64,000 nt of DNA. It comes from Permianibacter fluminis (GTDB taxonomy: Bacteria; Pseudomonadota; Gammaproteobacteria; Enterobacterales; Permianibacteraceae). The first letter of the stretch is position 1; the number at the start of each line of letters is the position of its first letter. The DNA lies in contig NZ_JABMEG010000001.1 in the NCBI RefSeq assembly GCF_013179735.1, positions 434,001 to 498,000 of the forward strand. Reading direction: 5' to 3'. Positions 1-9,634 of the stretch are shown piece after piece. Both the position numbers and the translations under genes were made by a program. The notes under the pieces were generated by a model. It ran no database searches. It saw only the letters and a program-made list of their open reading frames with translations, and was not told the DNA's origin.

Positions 1-737
1 TTCCGAAAACGGTGGAAGACATGTGCGAGCTGCCCGGCATAGGCCGCTCGACCGCCGGTGCGGTGCTGAGCCTCGGCAGCAATATCCGGGCGCCGATTCT
101 CGACGGCAATGTCAAACGGGTGCTGTGCCGCGTGGCCGGCATTCGGTTGTATGACGATCTGCGTCGCAACGAACAAAAGTTGTGGCTACTGGCTGACGAA
201 CTAACACCGACAAAGCGAGTCGCCGATTACAACCAGGCGATGATGGATATCGGCGCCACGGTCTGCACGCGCGGCACGCCGAATTGCGGCGTCTGTCCGT
301 TCAGCCAGTCTTGTGTGGCCGAGGCCGAACAGAATTTCAGCGTCTACCCGGGCAGCAAACCCAGCAAAGTCCTGCCGGAAAAATCGACCCGGATGCTGGT
401 GCTGCTGAACGCGCGCCATGAAGTGCTGTTGCAGCAGCGACCGCCGAGCGGGATCTGGGGCGGGCTCTGGGTGTTGCCGGAAGTGCCGGAGTTGTTGTCA
501 CCGGGCGAGTTCGCCGAACAGTTCGGCCAGGCCACCGATCTGCGTGCGCTTGAGCCGCTGCGACACACCTTCAGCCACTTTCACCTCGATATCCATACAT
601 ACGCGGGGGTGATGCAGGGCGCGAGCTCCCGTATCATGGACGCCCCTTGGCGCTGGCAGCCGATGGTCGAGCTGAAAGCGGTGGGCTTGCCGGCCCCGAT
701 CCAGAAACTGCTGAAACAAATTGCCGCCGGGGCCTGA
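1..737 (+). CDS. mutY: Adenine DNA glycosylase MutY, 5'-truncated by window edge
   Basis: Removes adenine mispaired with 8-oxoguanine or guanine (GO base-excision repair). The reading frame is open to the first base, so the N-terminus lies outside; the GTG at 12 is internal. Visible are the helix-hairpin-helix LPGIGRSTAG, the catalytic Asp in ILDGNVKRVL, and the [4Fe-4S] loop with spacing C-x6-C-x2-C-x5-C (CTRGTPNC..C.....C). The second half (about residues 125-240) is the Nudix-like domain that reads 8-oxoG, with LLQQRPPSGIWGGLW. yggX follows 87 bp downstream, the same order as in E. coli. Identity is secure; only the start is missing. Confidence 0.96.
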   Translation, partial: PKTVEDMCELPGIGRSTAGAVLSLGSNIRAPILDGNVKRVLCRVAGIRLYDDLRRNEQKLWLLADELTPTKRVADYNQAMMDIGATVCTRGTPNCGVCPFSQSCVAEAEQNFSVYPGSKPSKVLPEKSTRMLVLLNARHEVLLQQRPPSGIWGGLWVLPEVPELLSPGEFAEQFGQATDLRALEPLRHTFSHFHLDIHTYAGVMQGASSRIMDAPWRWQPMVELKAVGLPAPIQKLLKQIAAGA

Positions 738-824
738 TTGTTTGCTCCCCCTCATCGCCCTTGCCAAGGAGGGGAGCAACAACTCCACGTTCGCGCTTTT
801 GGCACGCACACTTGAGGTAACCCC

Positions 825-1097
825 ATGTCCCGTACCGTTCACTGCGCCAAACTCGGCAAAGAGGCCGCCGCTCTGGCTCTGCCGCCGTATCCGGGCGCGC
901 TCGGCAAACGCATTTATGAAAGCATCTCGGCCGAGGCCTGGGAGCAGTGGAAAGCCCACCAGACCATGCTGATCAACGAAAAGCGCCTGTCGATGCTGGA
1001 CCCGGCCGCACGCAAGTATCTGGAAGGCGAGATGGAGAAGTTCCTGTTTGGCGGCGATTACGAGAAGCCGGAAGGCTACGTGCCGCCGAGCGCCTGA
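825..1097 (+). CDS. yggX: Probable Fe(2+)-trafficking protein YggX
   Basis: A 90-residue protein of the YggX family, thought to protect Fe-S proteins from oxidative damage. It matches the family in length (about 90 aa) and in layout: N-terminal [17 protein letters not shown] with the conserved Cys, the central [13 protein letters not shown], and C-terminal [16 protein letters not shown]. The ATG is preceded by GAGGT at a normal distance. It lies just downstream of mutY and is probably cotranscribed, which fits a joint oxidative-damage role because MutY itself is an Fe-S enzyme. Confidence 0.96.
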   Translation: MSRTVHCAKLGKEAAALALPPYPGALGKRIYESISAEAWEQWKAHQTMLINEKRLSMLDPAARKYLEGEMEKFLFGGDYEKPEGYVPPSA

Positions 1098-1219
1098 GCG
1101 GCCAACTGACCGCCAGCCGACGGGCGCCGGCAGCAGCTGGCGATAGTTTGAGCAATCGCCCGGGACGACCGGCAGCTGCCTTGACTTTGCCGGGCCGGGT
1201 CGGCAATATGCGCGCCCTT

Positions 1220-1295
<76 letters not shown>

Positions 1296-1305
1296 AGAAT
1301 CAAAC

Positions 1306-1335
1306 AAAACGGCTTGTCTTCGGACAGGCCGTTTT
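1306..1335 (+). terminator. Intrinsic terminator of tRNA-Phe
   Basis: Stem of 13 bp (AAAACGGCTTGTC / GACAGGCCGTTTT, one G-T pair) closed by a TTCG tetraloop, ending in TTTTGCTTT. It sits directly after the tRNA. Confidence 0.9.
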
Positions 1336-1511
1336 GCTTTCTGGCCCATACGGGCTGACGCTTTCCGGTTTTGCTGAGAGCGATTTTCCCGCCTGCCCCT
1401 CTGTCGCCAGCTATCTCGGACGCCAGCGCCAGCGATCGCCCGTGAGTTTCGACAGGCCGTTTGCTAAGCTCCGCCTCGCTATGTCGCCGCTGCACTTGTC
1501 CGGTTGTCTTG

Positions 1512-2870
1512 ATGCCTGCTTCTTTACCGCGTTACCTCCGTTGCCCACGCTCCCGTCTGGTTCTGCTCGCGCTGGTGCTGGCCTTTACCAGCGCCTGGCT
1601 GGGTCACCGTGATCTGACGCCTGCCGCGTTCCTGCGGCCGGAAAATGACCGCGGCCCGGTTCACGACGAGCACGCGCTCCCATTCAGCAGTCGCTTTGTT
1701 TCGCACGCAACCGACATGTTCGTCCATGCCGCCTCGGTGACTGCTACGGCCGACAACGGCCTGTTCGCGGTCTGGTTTGGCGGCAGCCGGGAGGGCGCTG
1801 AAGACGTGCGGATTTTCGGCAGCCATTTCGATCGGCACAGCGGGCAATGGTCCGCCGAGCAAGTGGTGATTGATCGCGCCCAGACCGAGCAGGCGCTCGG
1901 CAAGCGCATCCGCAAGCGTGGCAATCCGGTGGTGGGTATGGCGCCGGATGGCAAGCTCTGGTTGTTTTATGTGTCGGTGTCGCTGGGCGGTTGGGCGACG
2001 TCGAACATCAATCTGATGACCTCGACCGATAACGGCCACAGCTGGACAGCGTCACGCCGGCTGATCACCTCACCGTTTTTCAATTTGTCGACGCTGGTGC
2101 GCGGCCGGCCGATCTTTCACGCCGATGGCAGCATCGGTTTGCCGGTCTACCACGAAGCGGCCGGCAAATTTCCGGAATACCTGCGGCTCGACCGTCAGGG
2201 CCATATTCTCGACAAGGTTCGACTCGATTACGGCCGCGACACGCTGCAGCCGTTCCCGGTTGTACTTGACGACAGCAAGGCGATTTTTCTGCTGCGCGAT
2301 GGCACCGATTCGTCGAATCGCCTGCACATCAGCCACACCGCTGATACCGGCATTGCCTGGTCGACCCCGCAGGTGACCACAATGACCAATCCCAATTCTG
2401 CGATCACCGCCGTGCGCTACAGCGACAGCGAAATTCTGGTCGTGCTCAACGATCTGGAATCCGAGCGTTACCGGCTCAGCGCCTACCTGACCGATCACGA
2501 TTTCAGCCAGTGGCAGCGTATTGCCGTGCTCGACGAAGCGCCGGTTGGTGCCGGCAAACCGGTGCCGTTCGCGCAATTCAAGCCGGCCTTGGCAGAACAA
2601 TTCAGCGCAACAGCGGGTGCCGATCACCGTGATTTGCTGGCCGCGTATCTGGCCGGCTGGAGCGATGATGATCGGCGTGGCTGCAAACGCAACGCCTGCG
2701 AATTTCACTATGACTATCCGTACTTAATCCAGACCGATGCCGATCAGTTCGAGCTGGTCTATTCCTGGAACAAAAGCCTGATCAAACATCTGTCGCTGTC
2801 GCGGCGATGGATTGAACAGCAGCGCGCTCAACAGCAACGCCCATCGGTGGCAGCCGAGGTGCAGCCATGA
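1512..2870 (+). CDS. Sialidase-fold (BNR/Asp-box) exported or membrane-anchored protein
   Basis: About 452 aa. It starts with a basic stretch and one hydrophobic segment (LVLLALVLAFTSAWL, about residues 15-30), so the rest is probably periplasmic. The body resembles predicted neuraminidases: a canonical Asp box (STDNGHSW), a degenerate one (ADTGIAWSTP), an early VWFGGSREG (the position where sialidases carry their Arg cluster) and a late YSWNKSLIKHLSL. The substrate is unknown; such proteins are not necessarily true sialidases. An in-frame TTG at 1461 would lengthen it, but the ATG at 1512 puts the hydrophobic segment near the N-terminus. It overlaps the next gene by ATGA, so the pair is translationally coupled. 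Confidence 0.75.
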   Translation: MPASLPRYLRCPRSRLVLLALVLAFTSAWLGHRDLTPAAFLRPENDRGPVHDEHALPFSSRFVSHATDMFVHAASVTATADNGLFAVWFGGSREGAEDVRIFGSHFDRHSGQWSAEQVVIDRAQTEQALGKRIRKRGNPVVGMAPDGKLWLFYVSVSLGGWATSNINLMTSTDNGHSWTASRRLITSPFFNLSTLVRGRPIFHADGSIGLPVYHEAAGKFPEYLRLDRQGHILDKVRLDYGRDTLQPFPVVLDDSKAIFLLRDGTDSSNRLHISHTADTGIAWSTPQVTTMTNPNSAITAVRYSDSEILVVLNDLESERYRLSAYLTDHDFSQWQRIAVLDEAPVGAGKPVPFAQFKPALAEQFSATAGADHRDLLAAYLAGWSDDDRRGCKRNACEFHYDYPYLIQTDADQFELVYSWNKSLIKHLSLSRRWIEQQRAQQQRPSVAAEVQP

Positions 2871-3469
2871 TGCTTGAGCTATACAGCGCACTGACGCTTG
2901 CCTGTTTGCTGTTGTTGCCATTGCCACTGCGCCGCTTGCGCCGGCCTTATCGCCTGTTGATTGCACTGCTGCTGCTGGCGCTGACCCAGCTGCCGATTGA
3001 AGGTGTTGCGTTGGCCGGCCACTGGCGGGCCACGATTGGCGAGCCGGCCATCACCACTGCCTTGTTGTTGCTGATGATGGCCTGGCACAAATTGCACGGT
3101 CATCGGCCGACCATGCCGACCGGCCTGCGCCATTACCTGCCAATCATCGGTGTGCTGGCGCTGGTGTTTTATCCGCTGACCATGGGCGCTTCGCCGCTGG
3201 ATCCGTACCGGCTCGGCTATCAACCACATGGGTTGCTGATGCTGACGCTGCTGGCGGCGTTGTGGTGTTGGTATCAGCGTGAGTTTGTGCCTGCCTTGTT
3301 GCTGGCTGCTGCTACCACGGCGTTCGCGTTTGATCTGCTGAGCTCAACCAATTACTGGGACTATCTGCTCGACCCGATGCTGGGCGTGTTCGGCCTGCTG
3401 GTGTGGCTGCGCCAGGGGCTGCGGAAATGGCGTCGCTATCGGCATCGACGTCAGACCGCTAACGCTTAG
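2867..3469 (+). CDS. Small multi-pass inner-membrane protein
   Basis: 200 aa, with roughly six hydrophobic segments alternating with short basic loops and a basic C-terminus (RKWRRYRHRRQ). There is no family motif I recognise. The start overlaps the stop of the sialidase-fold gene (ATGA), and this tight coupling suggests the two proteins act together, the membrane protein perhaps anchoring or feeding the periplasmic partner. A strong bidirectional-looking terminator follows at 3491. Confidence 0.7.
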   Translation: MMLELYSALTLACLLLLPLPLRRLRRPYRLLIALLLLALTQLPIEGVALAGHWRATIGEPAITTALLLLMMAWHKLHGHRPTMPTGLRHYLPIIGVLALVFYPLTMGASPLDPYRLGYQPHGLLMLTLLAALWCWYQREFVPALLLAAATTAFAFDLLSSTNYWDYLLDPMLGVFGLLVWLRQGLRKWRRYRHRRQTANA

Positions 3470-3490
3470 CGGATTTGCCGAGATGAAATG

Positions 3491-3524
3491 AAAAGGGCGA
3501 TGCCGGAACCGGCATCGCCCTTTT
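3491..3524. terminator. Bidirectional intrinsic terminator between convergent genes
   Basis: A perfect 16-bp stem (AAAAGGGCGATGCCGG / CCGGCATCGCCCTTTT) with a 2-nt centre AA; in practice the top opens to a small loop. T runs occur on both strands. It serves the rightward pair ending at 3469 and possibly the leftward sulfatase gene... which, however, ends upstream at 3671, 147 bp away. Confidence 0.85.
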
Positions 3525-3670
3525 GCTTTCCTTGCGGCTTGCAGGCAAACCGCATCGGCCACGTGCTGTTGTTCTTGAGGTTGCCTTGCCGCGTTTGCCC
3601 TGCCGCGACTGCATTCCCGTGACTGCGTCGCTGCTTATGACTGCAGTGGCGCAATGACAGATTCTCGTGA

Positions 3671-5785
3671 TTACTGCGCTGTTTGTGCCGGTTCCGCCTG
3701 TGCCGGAACCGGCTCGGCTGTTGCAGCGGATTGGTCGAGCGTACCCTGCTTCTGCGATTTGCGGTTCTGGTAGAACTGGTAACGCGCGGTTTCGTATTCG
3801 GCCTTGGTGAATTCACTCAACCAGGCAAACACGTCAGGGTGTTCTTTTGCGACATCGCGCTTCGGATCATCCGAGTGCAGCGCATGCAGCGTGGCATTGC
3901 TGCCATCCCATTTCATTCGCACCAGATAGTCCTTGCTCAAGCCACCCAAGGTCGGCTGGTAACCCTCGGTCAGCAACAAAAAGATGGCCTGCTGCTCCGG
4001 CTTGCGCATCTGGAAATCCTGTCCCAGCGTCGTGTTCAGGTACGGCTCACCGAGCAAGCCGGCCACGGTCGGGAACATGTCAACCAGGCTCATGGGCTCG
4101 TCGATGACGCGCGGCTGCAAATAGCCCGGCGCGTAAATGATGCCCGGCACATGGTGACCATCAAGATTCAGATCTTCGACAAATTTCGGCATGTGCGGAA
4201 TGGTGGTGATGCGGTTGTTGTGATCGCCGTACATCACGAAGATGGTGTTGTCGAGATAACCACCGGCTTTCGCCATTTCAAAGAAGCGGCCAACGCTGTA
4301 ATCCCAGAACCGCACCGCATTGAACTGGGCATTGCTCTCGAAGCCCCACTTGGCCAGCTCGTCATCCGGGGTATCGAGAACCTTGAAGCTTTCCCGGTCT
4401 TCGGGAATGGTAAATGGCTTGTGATTGCCGGCGCTCTGGATGATGGCAAAGAACGGCTGATCGGCGGGCTGTGAACGGAACAGCTTGTCAGCATTCTTGA
4501 ACAGATCCAGATCGGAAATGCCCCAGACATTGACCAGCGGATCTTTCCAGGCATCTTCCTGCAGCATGGTCACGCCATCAACGCTGTTGACAATCAACGC
4601 GCTCATGTTGGCCCAACCGGCATTGCCACCGATCAGATAAAACTTTTTGTGATCCTTGAAATTGTTGACTACGACCCGCTGATCCGGCGTGCGCGGATTG
4701 CGCGTGGCTGAATCTTTTTTCGAGACATCCGGAATACCGGTGATGCTGGCCCAGACCGTTTTCGCGGTACCGGTTACGGGGACATAGAAATGCTGGAACA
4801 TCCAGCCTTCGTGTGCGATGCGATCCAGATTCGGGGTCGGGTTCAGCGGATTGCCCCAGGCACCCAAGCGGCTGGCGCCGAGTGATTCCATCATGATGAA
4901 CACAACGTTCGGCTTGCGGGTGTAGTTCAGCCGATGCGGCTGCGGCGGAATCATCCGATCATAATTCGGTGCGTCCGGGGTCGGTTGATCAACGCCCAGA
5001 TGCGCGATCATGGTCGGGTAGTGCTTTTTCACTTCCGCCAGATCGTAATCATCCTGAGTCTGTTCCGAGGTGTCGTACAGATACAGCACCGGATTGATCC
5101 CGAGCGCCGTCACCGCGCGATCACCGGAGAACGCCGCATCGGCCCAGCGCAACGGCACCGGGTTTTCGTAGTTGATGTTGCTGGCGCGGCCGAGCATGGC
5201 ATGAAAGGTCACTACCACCAGCGCCACGGCGAACGCGATCTTGCTGCCGCGCGCCAACTTGGCATCCGGTCGTGCCAGCAAGCGTTTTTCCAACTGGATG
5301 ACTGCGAGCACGACCAGCGCGGTCAGGGTCAGGTGACCGAGCACAATCCAGATCACCGGATAGCTCTGCCAGACCATTTGCGCCGAGATTGCCGCTTCTT
5401 TGAAGTAGCGGTACACGGTCGAATCAATCCGGATACCAAGATACTGGTAGTGACCAAAATCGATCATGTAAATCAGCAGCACCAGCAACAGCGCCACGAT
5501 CAAATAAATCCGCGCCAGCAAGCGCACTGCGGCCGAAGTGAGCAAATTCCACTTCGGGAAAAAGGCCAGCAGCGCCAGCGGCAGGGTCATCAGGATGGCC
5601 AGTCGCAGATCGAAGCGCAGACCGATGGAAACGGTTTGCCAGACCGTTTCGGCCGGCAAGAACACGGTCTTGTTCACTTCCGAGAAGAACAGGTAGAACG
5701 CGGCCCGGAGTGCCACAAACAACAGGAAGAAAACCGTTACGGTCGCCAGCAGAAACAGCGGGCGACGGGTACGCAACCACGACAT
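3671..5785 (-). CDS. LTA synthase family sulfatase/phosphotransferase
   Basis: 704 aa. The N-terminal ~200 residues hold about five transmembrane helices; the C-terminal part is a periplasmic alkaline-phosphatase-superfamily domain. Metal and nucleophile positions of the LtaS/OpgB type are visible: NVVFIMMESLGASRLG (metal-binding Glu), GTAKTVWASITG (candidate nucleophile Thr), and FVMYGDHNN (Asp-His pair). In Gram-negatives, relatives move phosphoglycerol or phosphoethanolamine onto glucans or lipids; the acceptor here cannot be told. The C-terminal tail is rich in Ala, Pro and Glu (AATAEPVPAQAEPAQ). The start is supported by GAGG upstream on the minus strand. It diverges from metK. Confidence 0.85.
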   Translation of the reverse strand: MSWLRTRRPLFLLATVTVFFLLFVALRAAFYLFFSEVNKTVFLPAETVWQTVSIGLRFDLRLAILMTLPLALLAFFPKWNLLTSAAVRLLARIYLIVALLLVLLIYMIDFGHYQYLGIRIDSTVYRYFKEAAISAQMVWQSYPVIWIVLGHLTLTALVVLAVIQLEKRLLARPDAKLARGSKIAFAVALVVVTFHAMLGRASNINYENPVPLRWADAAFSGDRAVTALGINPVLYLYDTSEQTQDDYDLAEVKKHYPTMIAHLGVDQPTPDAPNYDRMIPPQPHRLNYTRKPNVVFIMMESLGASRLGAWGNPLNPTPNLDRIAHEGWMFQHFYVPVTGTAKTVWASITGIPDVSKKDSATRNPRTPDQRVVVNNFKDHKKFYLIGGNAGWANMSALIVNSVDGVTMLQEDAWKDPLVNVWGISDLDLFKNADKLFRSQPADQPFFAIIQSAGNHKPFTIPEDRESFKVLDTPDDELAKWGFESNAQFNAVRFWDYSVGRFFEMAKAGGYLDNTIFVMYGDHNNRITTIPHMPKFVEDLNLDGHHVPGIIYAPGYLQPRVIDEPMSLVDMFPTVAGLLGEPYLNTTLGQDFQMRKPEQQAIFLLLTEGYQPTLGGLSKDYLVRMKWDGSNATLHALHSDDPKRDVAKEHPDVFAWLSEFTKAEYETARYQFYQNRKSQKQGTLDQSAATAEPVPAQAEPAQTAQ

Positions 5786-5912
5786 GCGAGATATCCTCAG
5801 ATCAGGAGGCCAGAGTCAGACCTTCCGCGGGGCGCTAGTGTTCCACAGCAGCGTTAGACCGGCCAGTCATCTGTATAGGCAGTATTGGCGTAATAGGCAC
5901 AGCGCGGCCCGG

Positions 5913-5941
5913 GTGATTTAGCCATCCAAACGCTGTACAAT
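5913..5941 (+). promoter_or_regulatory. Weak candidate sigma-70 promoter for metK
   Basis: A good -10 (TACAAT, 5936-5941) lies 59 bp before the metK start. At 17 bp upstream only a poor -35 (GTGATT) is seen. No SAM-binding riboswitch fold was recognised in the 215-bp leader. Confidence 0.3.
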
Positions 5942-6000
5942 GCGCGACCACCGCCGCCGGCCCCCGGCCGCGGTCTCCCAATTTTGCTGAGGTTGTACCC

Positions 6001-7194
<1,194 letters not shown>

Positions 7195-7228
7195 AAGCCG
7201 AGCGCGGTAGGGCGACGCTTTTTGCATT

Positions 7229-7253
7229 AACGGCTCCTGACGGAGCCGTTTTT
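7229..7253 (+). terminator. Intrinsic terminator of metK
   Basis: 9-bp perfect stem (AACGGCTCC / GGAGCCGTT) with loop TGAC, followed by TTTGTTTG, 35 bp after the metK stop. Confidence 0.85.
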
Positions 7254-7271
7254 GTTTGTCCGCGCGTCGTA

Positions 7272-7316
7272 GGGCGGGTCAAGCGCAGCGGACCCGCCAA
7301 CTGACAGCACAAAGAT
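7272..7316. repeat. Dispersed GGCGGGTC palindromic repeat, copy 1
   Basis: Inverted arms GGCGGGTC / GACCCGCC enclose AAGCGCAGCG, followed by a conserved tail containing CAGCACAAAGAT. A near-identical copy lies at 52791-52834, 45 kb away, so this is a genome-dispersed element. It sits in the spacer between the metK terminator and the glutaminase gene. Confidence 0.75.
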
Positions 7317-7380
7317 CAGACAGCTCCGCTACGCTTGAGCTGCCCAACAATGGCGGCATCAATCACAGGAAGCGCATCGC

Positions 7381-8292
7381 ATGGACGAGCAACAGCTGCT
7401 GAACGACATTACCCGCAACGTGCAACCGCTATTGGATAAGGGCCGCGTTGCCGATTACATCCCGGCCTTGGCCCGGGTCAATCCGCGCCAATTTGGCATG
7501 GCGCTCGCGACGGTCGAAGGCGAGGTCTGTGGCGCTGGCGATTGGCAAACCCGCTTTTCGGTGCAGAGTGTCGCGAAAACGTTTTCGCTGGCACTGGCAC
7601 TGGCGGCCGATGGCGAGCGGTTGTGGCAACGAGTCGGCCGCGAGCCGTCCGGCAACCCGTTCAACTCACTGGTGCAACTCGAATACGAACAAGGCATTCC
7701 GCGCAACCCGTTCATCAATGCCGGCGCGTTGGTGGTCGTGGATCGCTTGCTGACCCTGACCGGCGACAGCTGGGCCAGTGTGCGCGATTTTCTGCGCAGC
7801 GAAACCGGTAACGATCAGATCGATTTCGACGGCGAGATCGCTAATTCGGAAGCGAGTTATGGTCACCGCAACGCCGCCCTCGCCCACTTCATGGCCAGCT
7901 ACGGCAATCTGGAAAATCCGGTCGGCGACGTGCTGCGCCATTACTTCCAGCAATGCGCGCTCAGCATGAATTGCGCGGAACTGGCCAAAGCCGGACTCTT
8001 TCTCGCCCGTCACGGCATTCGTGCCGATGGCAGTCGGCTGTTGTCACGCAGCGATGCCAAACGGATGAACGCGGTCATGCTCACGTGCGGCACTTATGAT
8101 GCCGCCGGCGAGTTCGCCTACCGCGTCGGCCTGCCCGGCAAGAGCGGCGTCGGTGGTGGCATTCTGGCGATTGTGCCCGGCCGCTACAGCTTGTGTGTCT
8201 GGAGTCCTGGTCTGGACAGCCACGGCAATTCGGTGGCCGGTGTCGAAGCGCTGGATTTGTTTACCACCCGAACCGGGTTGTCGGTGTTCTGA
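7381..8292 (+). CDS. glsA: Glutaminase (serine-dependent beta-lactamase fold)
   Basis: 303 aa, typical length. Hydrolyses glutamine to glutamate and ammonia. The catalytic Ser-x-x-Lys is in FSVQSVAKTF (Ser63, Lys66). Further family blocks are NPFINAGAL, EANSEASYGHRN-like (IANSEASYGHRN) and the C-terminal GLPGKSGVGGGI. A purine-rich AGGAAG lies upstream of the ATG. It is the first gene of a block of unrelated genes sitting between metK and ahcY. Confidence 0.95.
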   Translation: MDEQQLLNDITRNVQPLLDKGRVADYIPALARVNPRQFGMALATVEGEVCGAGDWQTRFSVQSVAKTFSLALALAADGERLWQRVGREPSGNPFNSLVQLEYEQGIPRNPFINAGALVVVDRLLTLTGDSWASVRDFLRSETGNDQIDFDGEIANSEASYGHRNAALAHFMASYGNLENPVGDVLRHYFQQCALSMNCAELAKAGLFLARHGIRADGSRLLSRSDAKRMNAVMLTCGTYDAAGEFAYRVGLPGKSGVGGGILAIVPGRYSLCVWSPGLDSHGNSVAGVEALDLFTTRTGLSVF

Positions 8293-8625
8293 GTGGCCGT
8301 GTTGGCTTCACCTGCTTGATTCGATTGACCGTTGTAGGTCCGAACCGCGCAGCGTTTCGGACGCATGCAGCATCATTCGTCGTGAACTGTCGCGAGTGGC
8401 ACAGCAATGCTTTACCGAAGTGGCTCTTCTCAAAATCGCCGTTGCTGCCAAGATGCAAGACCATACCGAATTCGCTCCGGCGCACGCTATTTGCGTCCTC
8501 TGCATTGCGAGGTAACTGTGTCCCGACAACATCTATCCCGGGCTCCTAATGTCCTGTTACTTAATGGCCGGGGTCGTAATACCGTGTTCATTCTGGTCCT
8601 CAGCAGCCTGTGGAGCACCGCCACC
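8293..8625 (+). other. Intergenic stretch with one small inverted repeat and an alternative gene start
   Basis: No gene is supported here beyond a possible N-terminal extension of the next gene. Inverted repeat GTCCGAA (8338-8344) / TTCGGAC (8356-8362) could form a hairpin. A GTG at 8518, preceded by GCGAGGTAACT, is in frame with the next gene. Confidence 0.5.
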
Positions 8626-9018
8626 ATGTCCGATCAACTCAACGATGATATTGCCCAGCTGATTGCCGTCGACAAGAAAATGCAGCGCGCCTTTGTTGAC
8701 CGCGATATCGCGTCGCTCCAGCAAATCTTCACCGACGACTACACGCTGGTGCTTGCCAGCGGCGCCGAACGCAACAAGCAGGAGGTATTGGCTGAAGTGC
8801 GCGACCCCGCCAATCATTGGGAAATCAACGAAACCAGCCAGTGGCAAGTCAAGGTCTATCGCGATACCGCCATCGTCGTCGCCATGCTGCATCAAAAAGG
8901 CGTAAACGCAGGTCAAGCGTTTGACAGCAACGTCAAGTTCTCCGACACCTACATCCGCGAGAATGGTAGCTGGCGCAATCTTCACGCTCATGCGTCAAAA
9001 GCGGTGGATGTCAAATGA
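8626..9018 (+). CDS. DUF4440/SnoaL-like (NTF2-fold) protein
   Basis: 130 aa from the chosen ATG (GGAG 9 nt upstream). It has the pattern of NTF2-fold DUF4440 proteins: a helix LIAVDKKMQRAFVDRDIASLQQIFTDDY-like opening, then TLVLASGAERNKQEVL, and a C-terminal sheet ending SDTYIRENGSWRNLHAHAS. Function unknown; relatives are small ligand-binding or enzyme-like proteins. An upstream GTG at 8518 with a good ribosome site would add 36 residues including NTVFILVLSSLWSTAT, which resembles a signal peptide, so an exported form is possible. Confidence 0.75.
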   Translation: MSDQLNDDIAQLIAVDKKMQRAFVDRDIASLQQIFTDDYTLVLASGAERNKQEVLAEVRDPANHWEINETSQWQVKVYRDTAIVVAMLHQKGVNAGQAFDSNVKFSDTYIRENGSWRNLHAHASKAVDVK

Positions 9019-9079
9019 GTCTGGCCGCGTGCAATCGGCGGTTTGGCATCAGCGCGACTATTGCGGCATGGGCAATACC

Positions 9080-9532
9080 ATGACAACCGTTCACATTCGC
9101 CGCGCCGGCATTACCGACCTGAAACCACTGGCATCGTTGTTCAACGACTATCTGCTGTTTTACGGCCGGCCGGACAATCTCGCTGGTGCACAGCAATTCC
9201 TTGGCGCGCGCATAACGGTAAACGAATCGGTGATTTTTCTGGCTGAAATCGACGGCCAGATCCAAGGCTTTGTGCAGCTGTATCCCACCTGGTCGTCACT
9301 GTCGCTGGCGCAATCGTTTGTGCTGTACGATCTGTTTGTCGCGCCCGCTCATCGCCGCTCTGGCATCGCCACGCAATTGCTCAACGCCGCTACCGACTAC
9401 GCCATTGGGCAAGGCGCCAGCGGCTTGTCATTGCAAACCCATATCAGCAACCACAAAGCGCAAGCGCTGTATGAGTCGCTAGGTTGGGTACGTGATGTGG
9501 AGTTCTACAGCTACTACTGGAATTTGCCGTGA
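9080..9532 (+). CDS. GNAT family N-acetyltransferase
   Basis: About 150 aa (154 if the ATG at 9068 is used). A single GNAT domain: N-terminal IRRAGITDLKPLASLFNDYL, a central strand FLAEIDGQIQGFVQLYP, the acetyl-CoA loop VAPAHRRSGIATQLL, and C-terminal HISNHKAQALYESLGW. The layout matches small-molecule or amino-acid acetyltransferases, but the substrate cannot be inferred. It lies 61 bp after the DUF4440-like gene on the same strand. Confidence 0.88.
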   Translation: MTTVHIRRAGITDLKPLASLFNDYLLFYGRPDNLAGAQQFLGARITVNESVIFLAEIDGQIQGFVQLYPTWSSLSLAQSFVLYDLFVAPAHRRSGIATQLLNAATDYAIGQGASGLSLQTHISNHKAQALYESLGWVRDVEFYSYYWNLP

Positions 9533-9634
9533 CCCGCCATTTCGAAGTACGCAGCAGACATTGAACAGGTCCGCTGGTCTGCGTCGCGAGCTCGCCCTAC
9601 ACCGGAAACTGGGCCAATTGACATGTTACTTCGC

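Noticed and set aside
5786-6000. SAM riboswitch upstream of metK
   Set aside because: No aptamer core I can fold by eye; only GC-rich tracts and a -10 sequence.
9533-9634. Extra gene between the GNAT and serine hydrolase genes
   Set aside because: Only about 100 bp between convergent stops; no ribosome site or coding signal.
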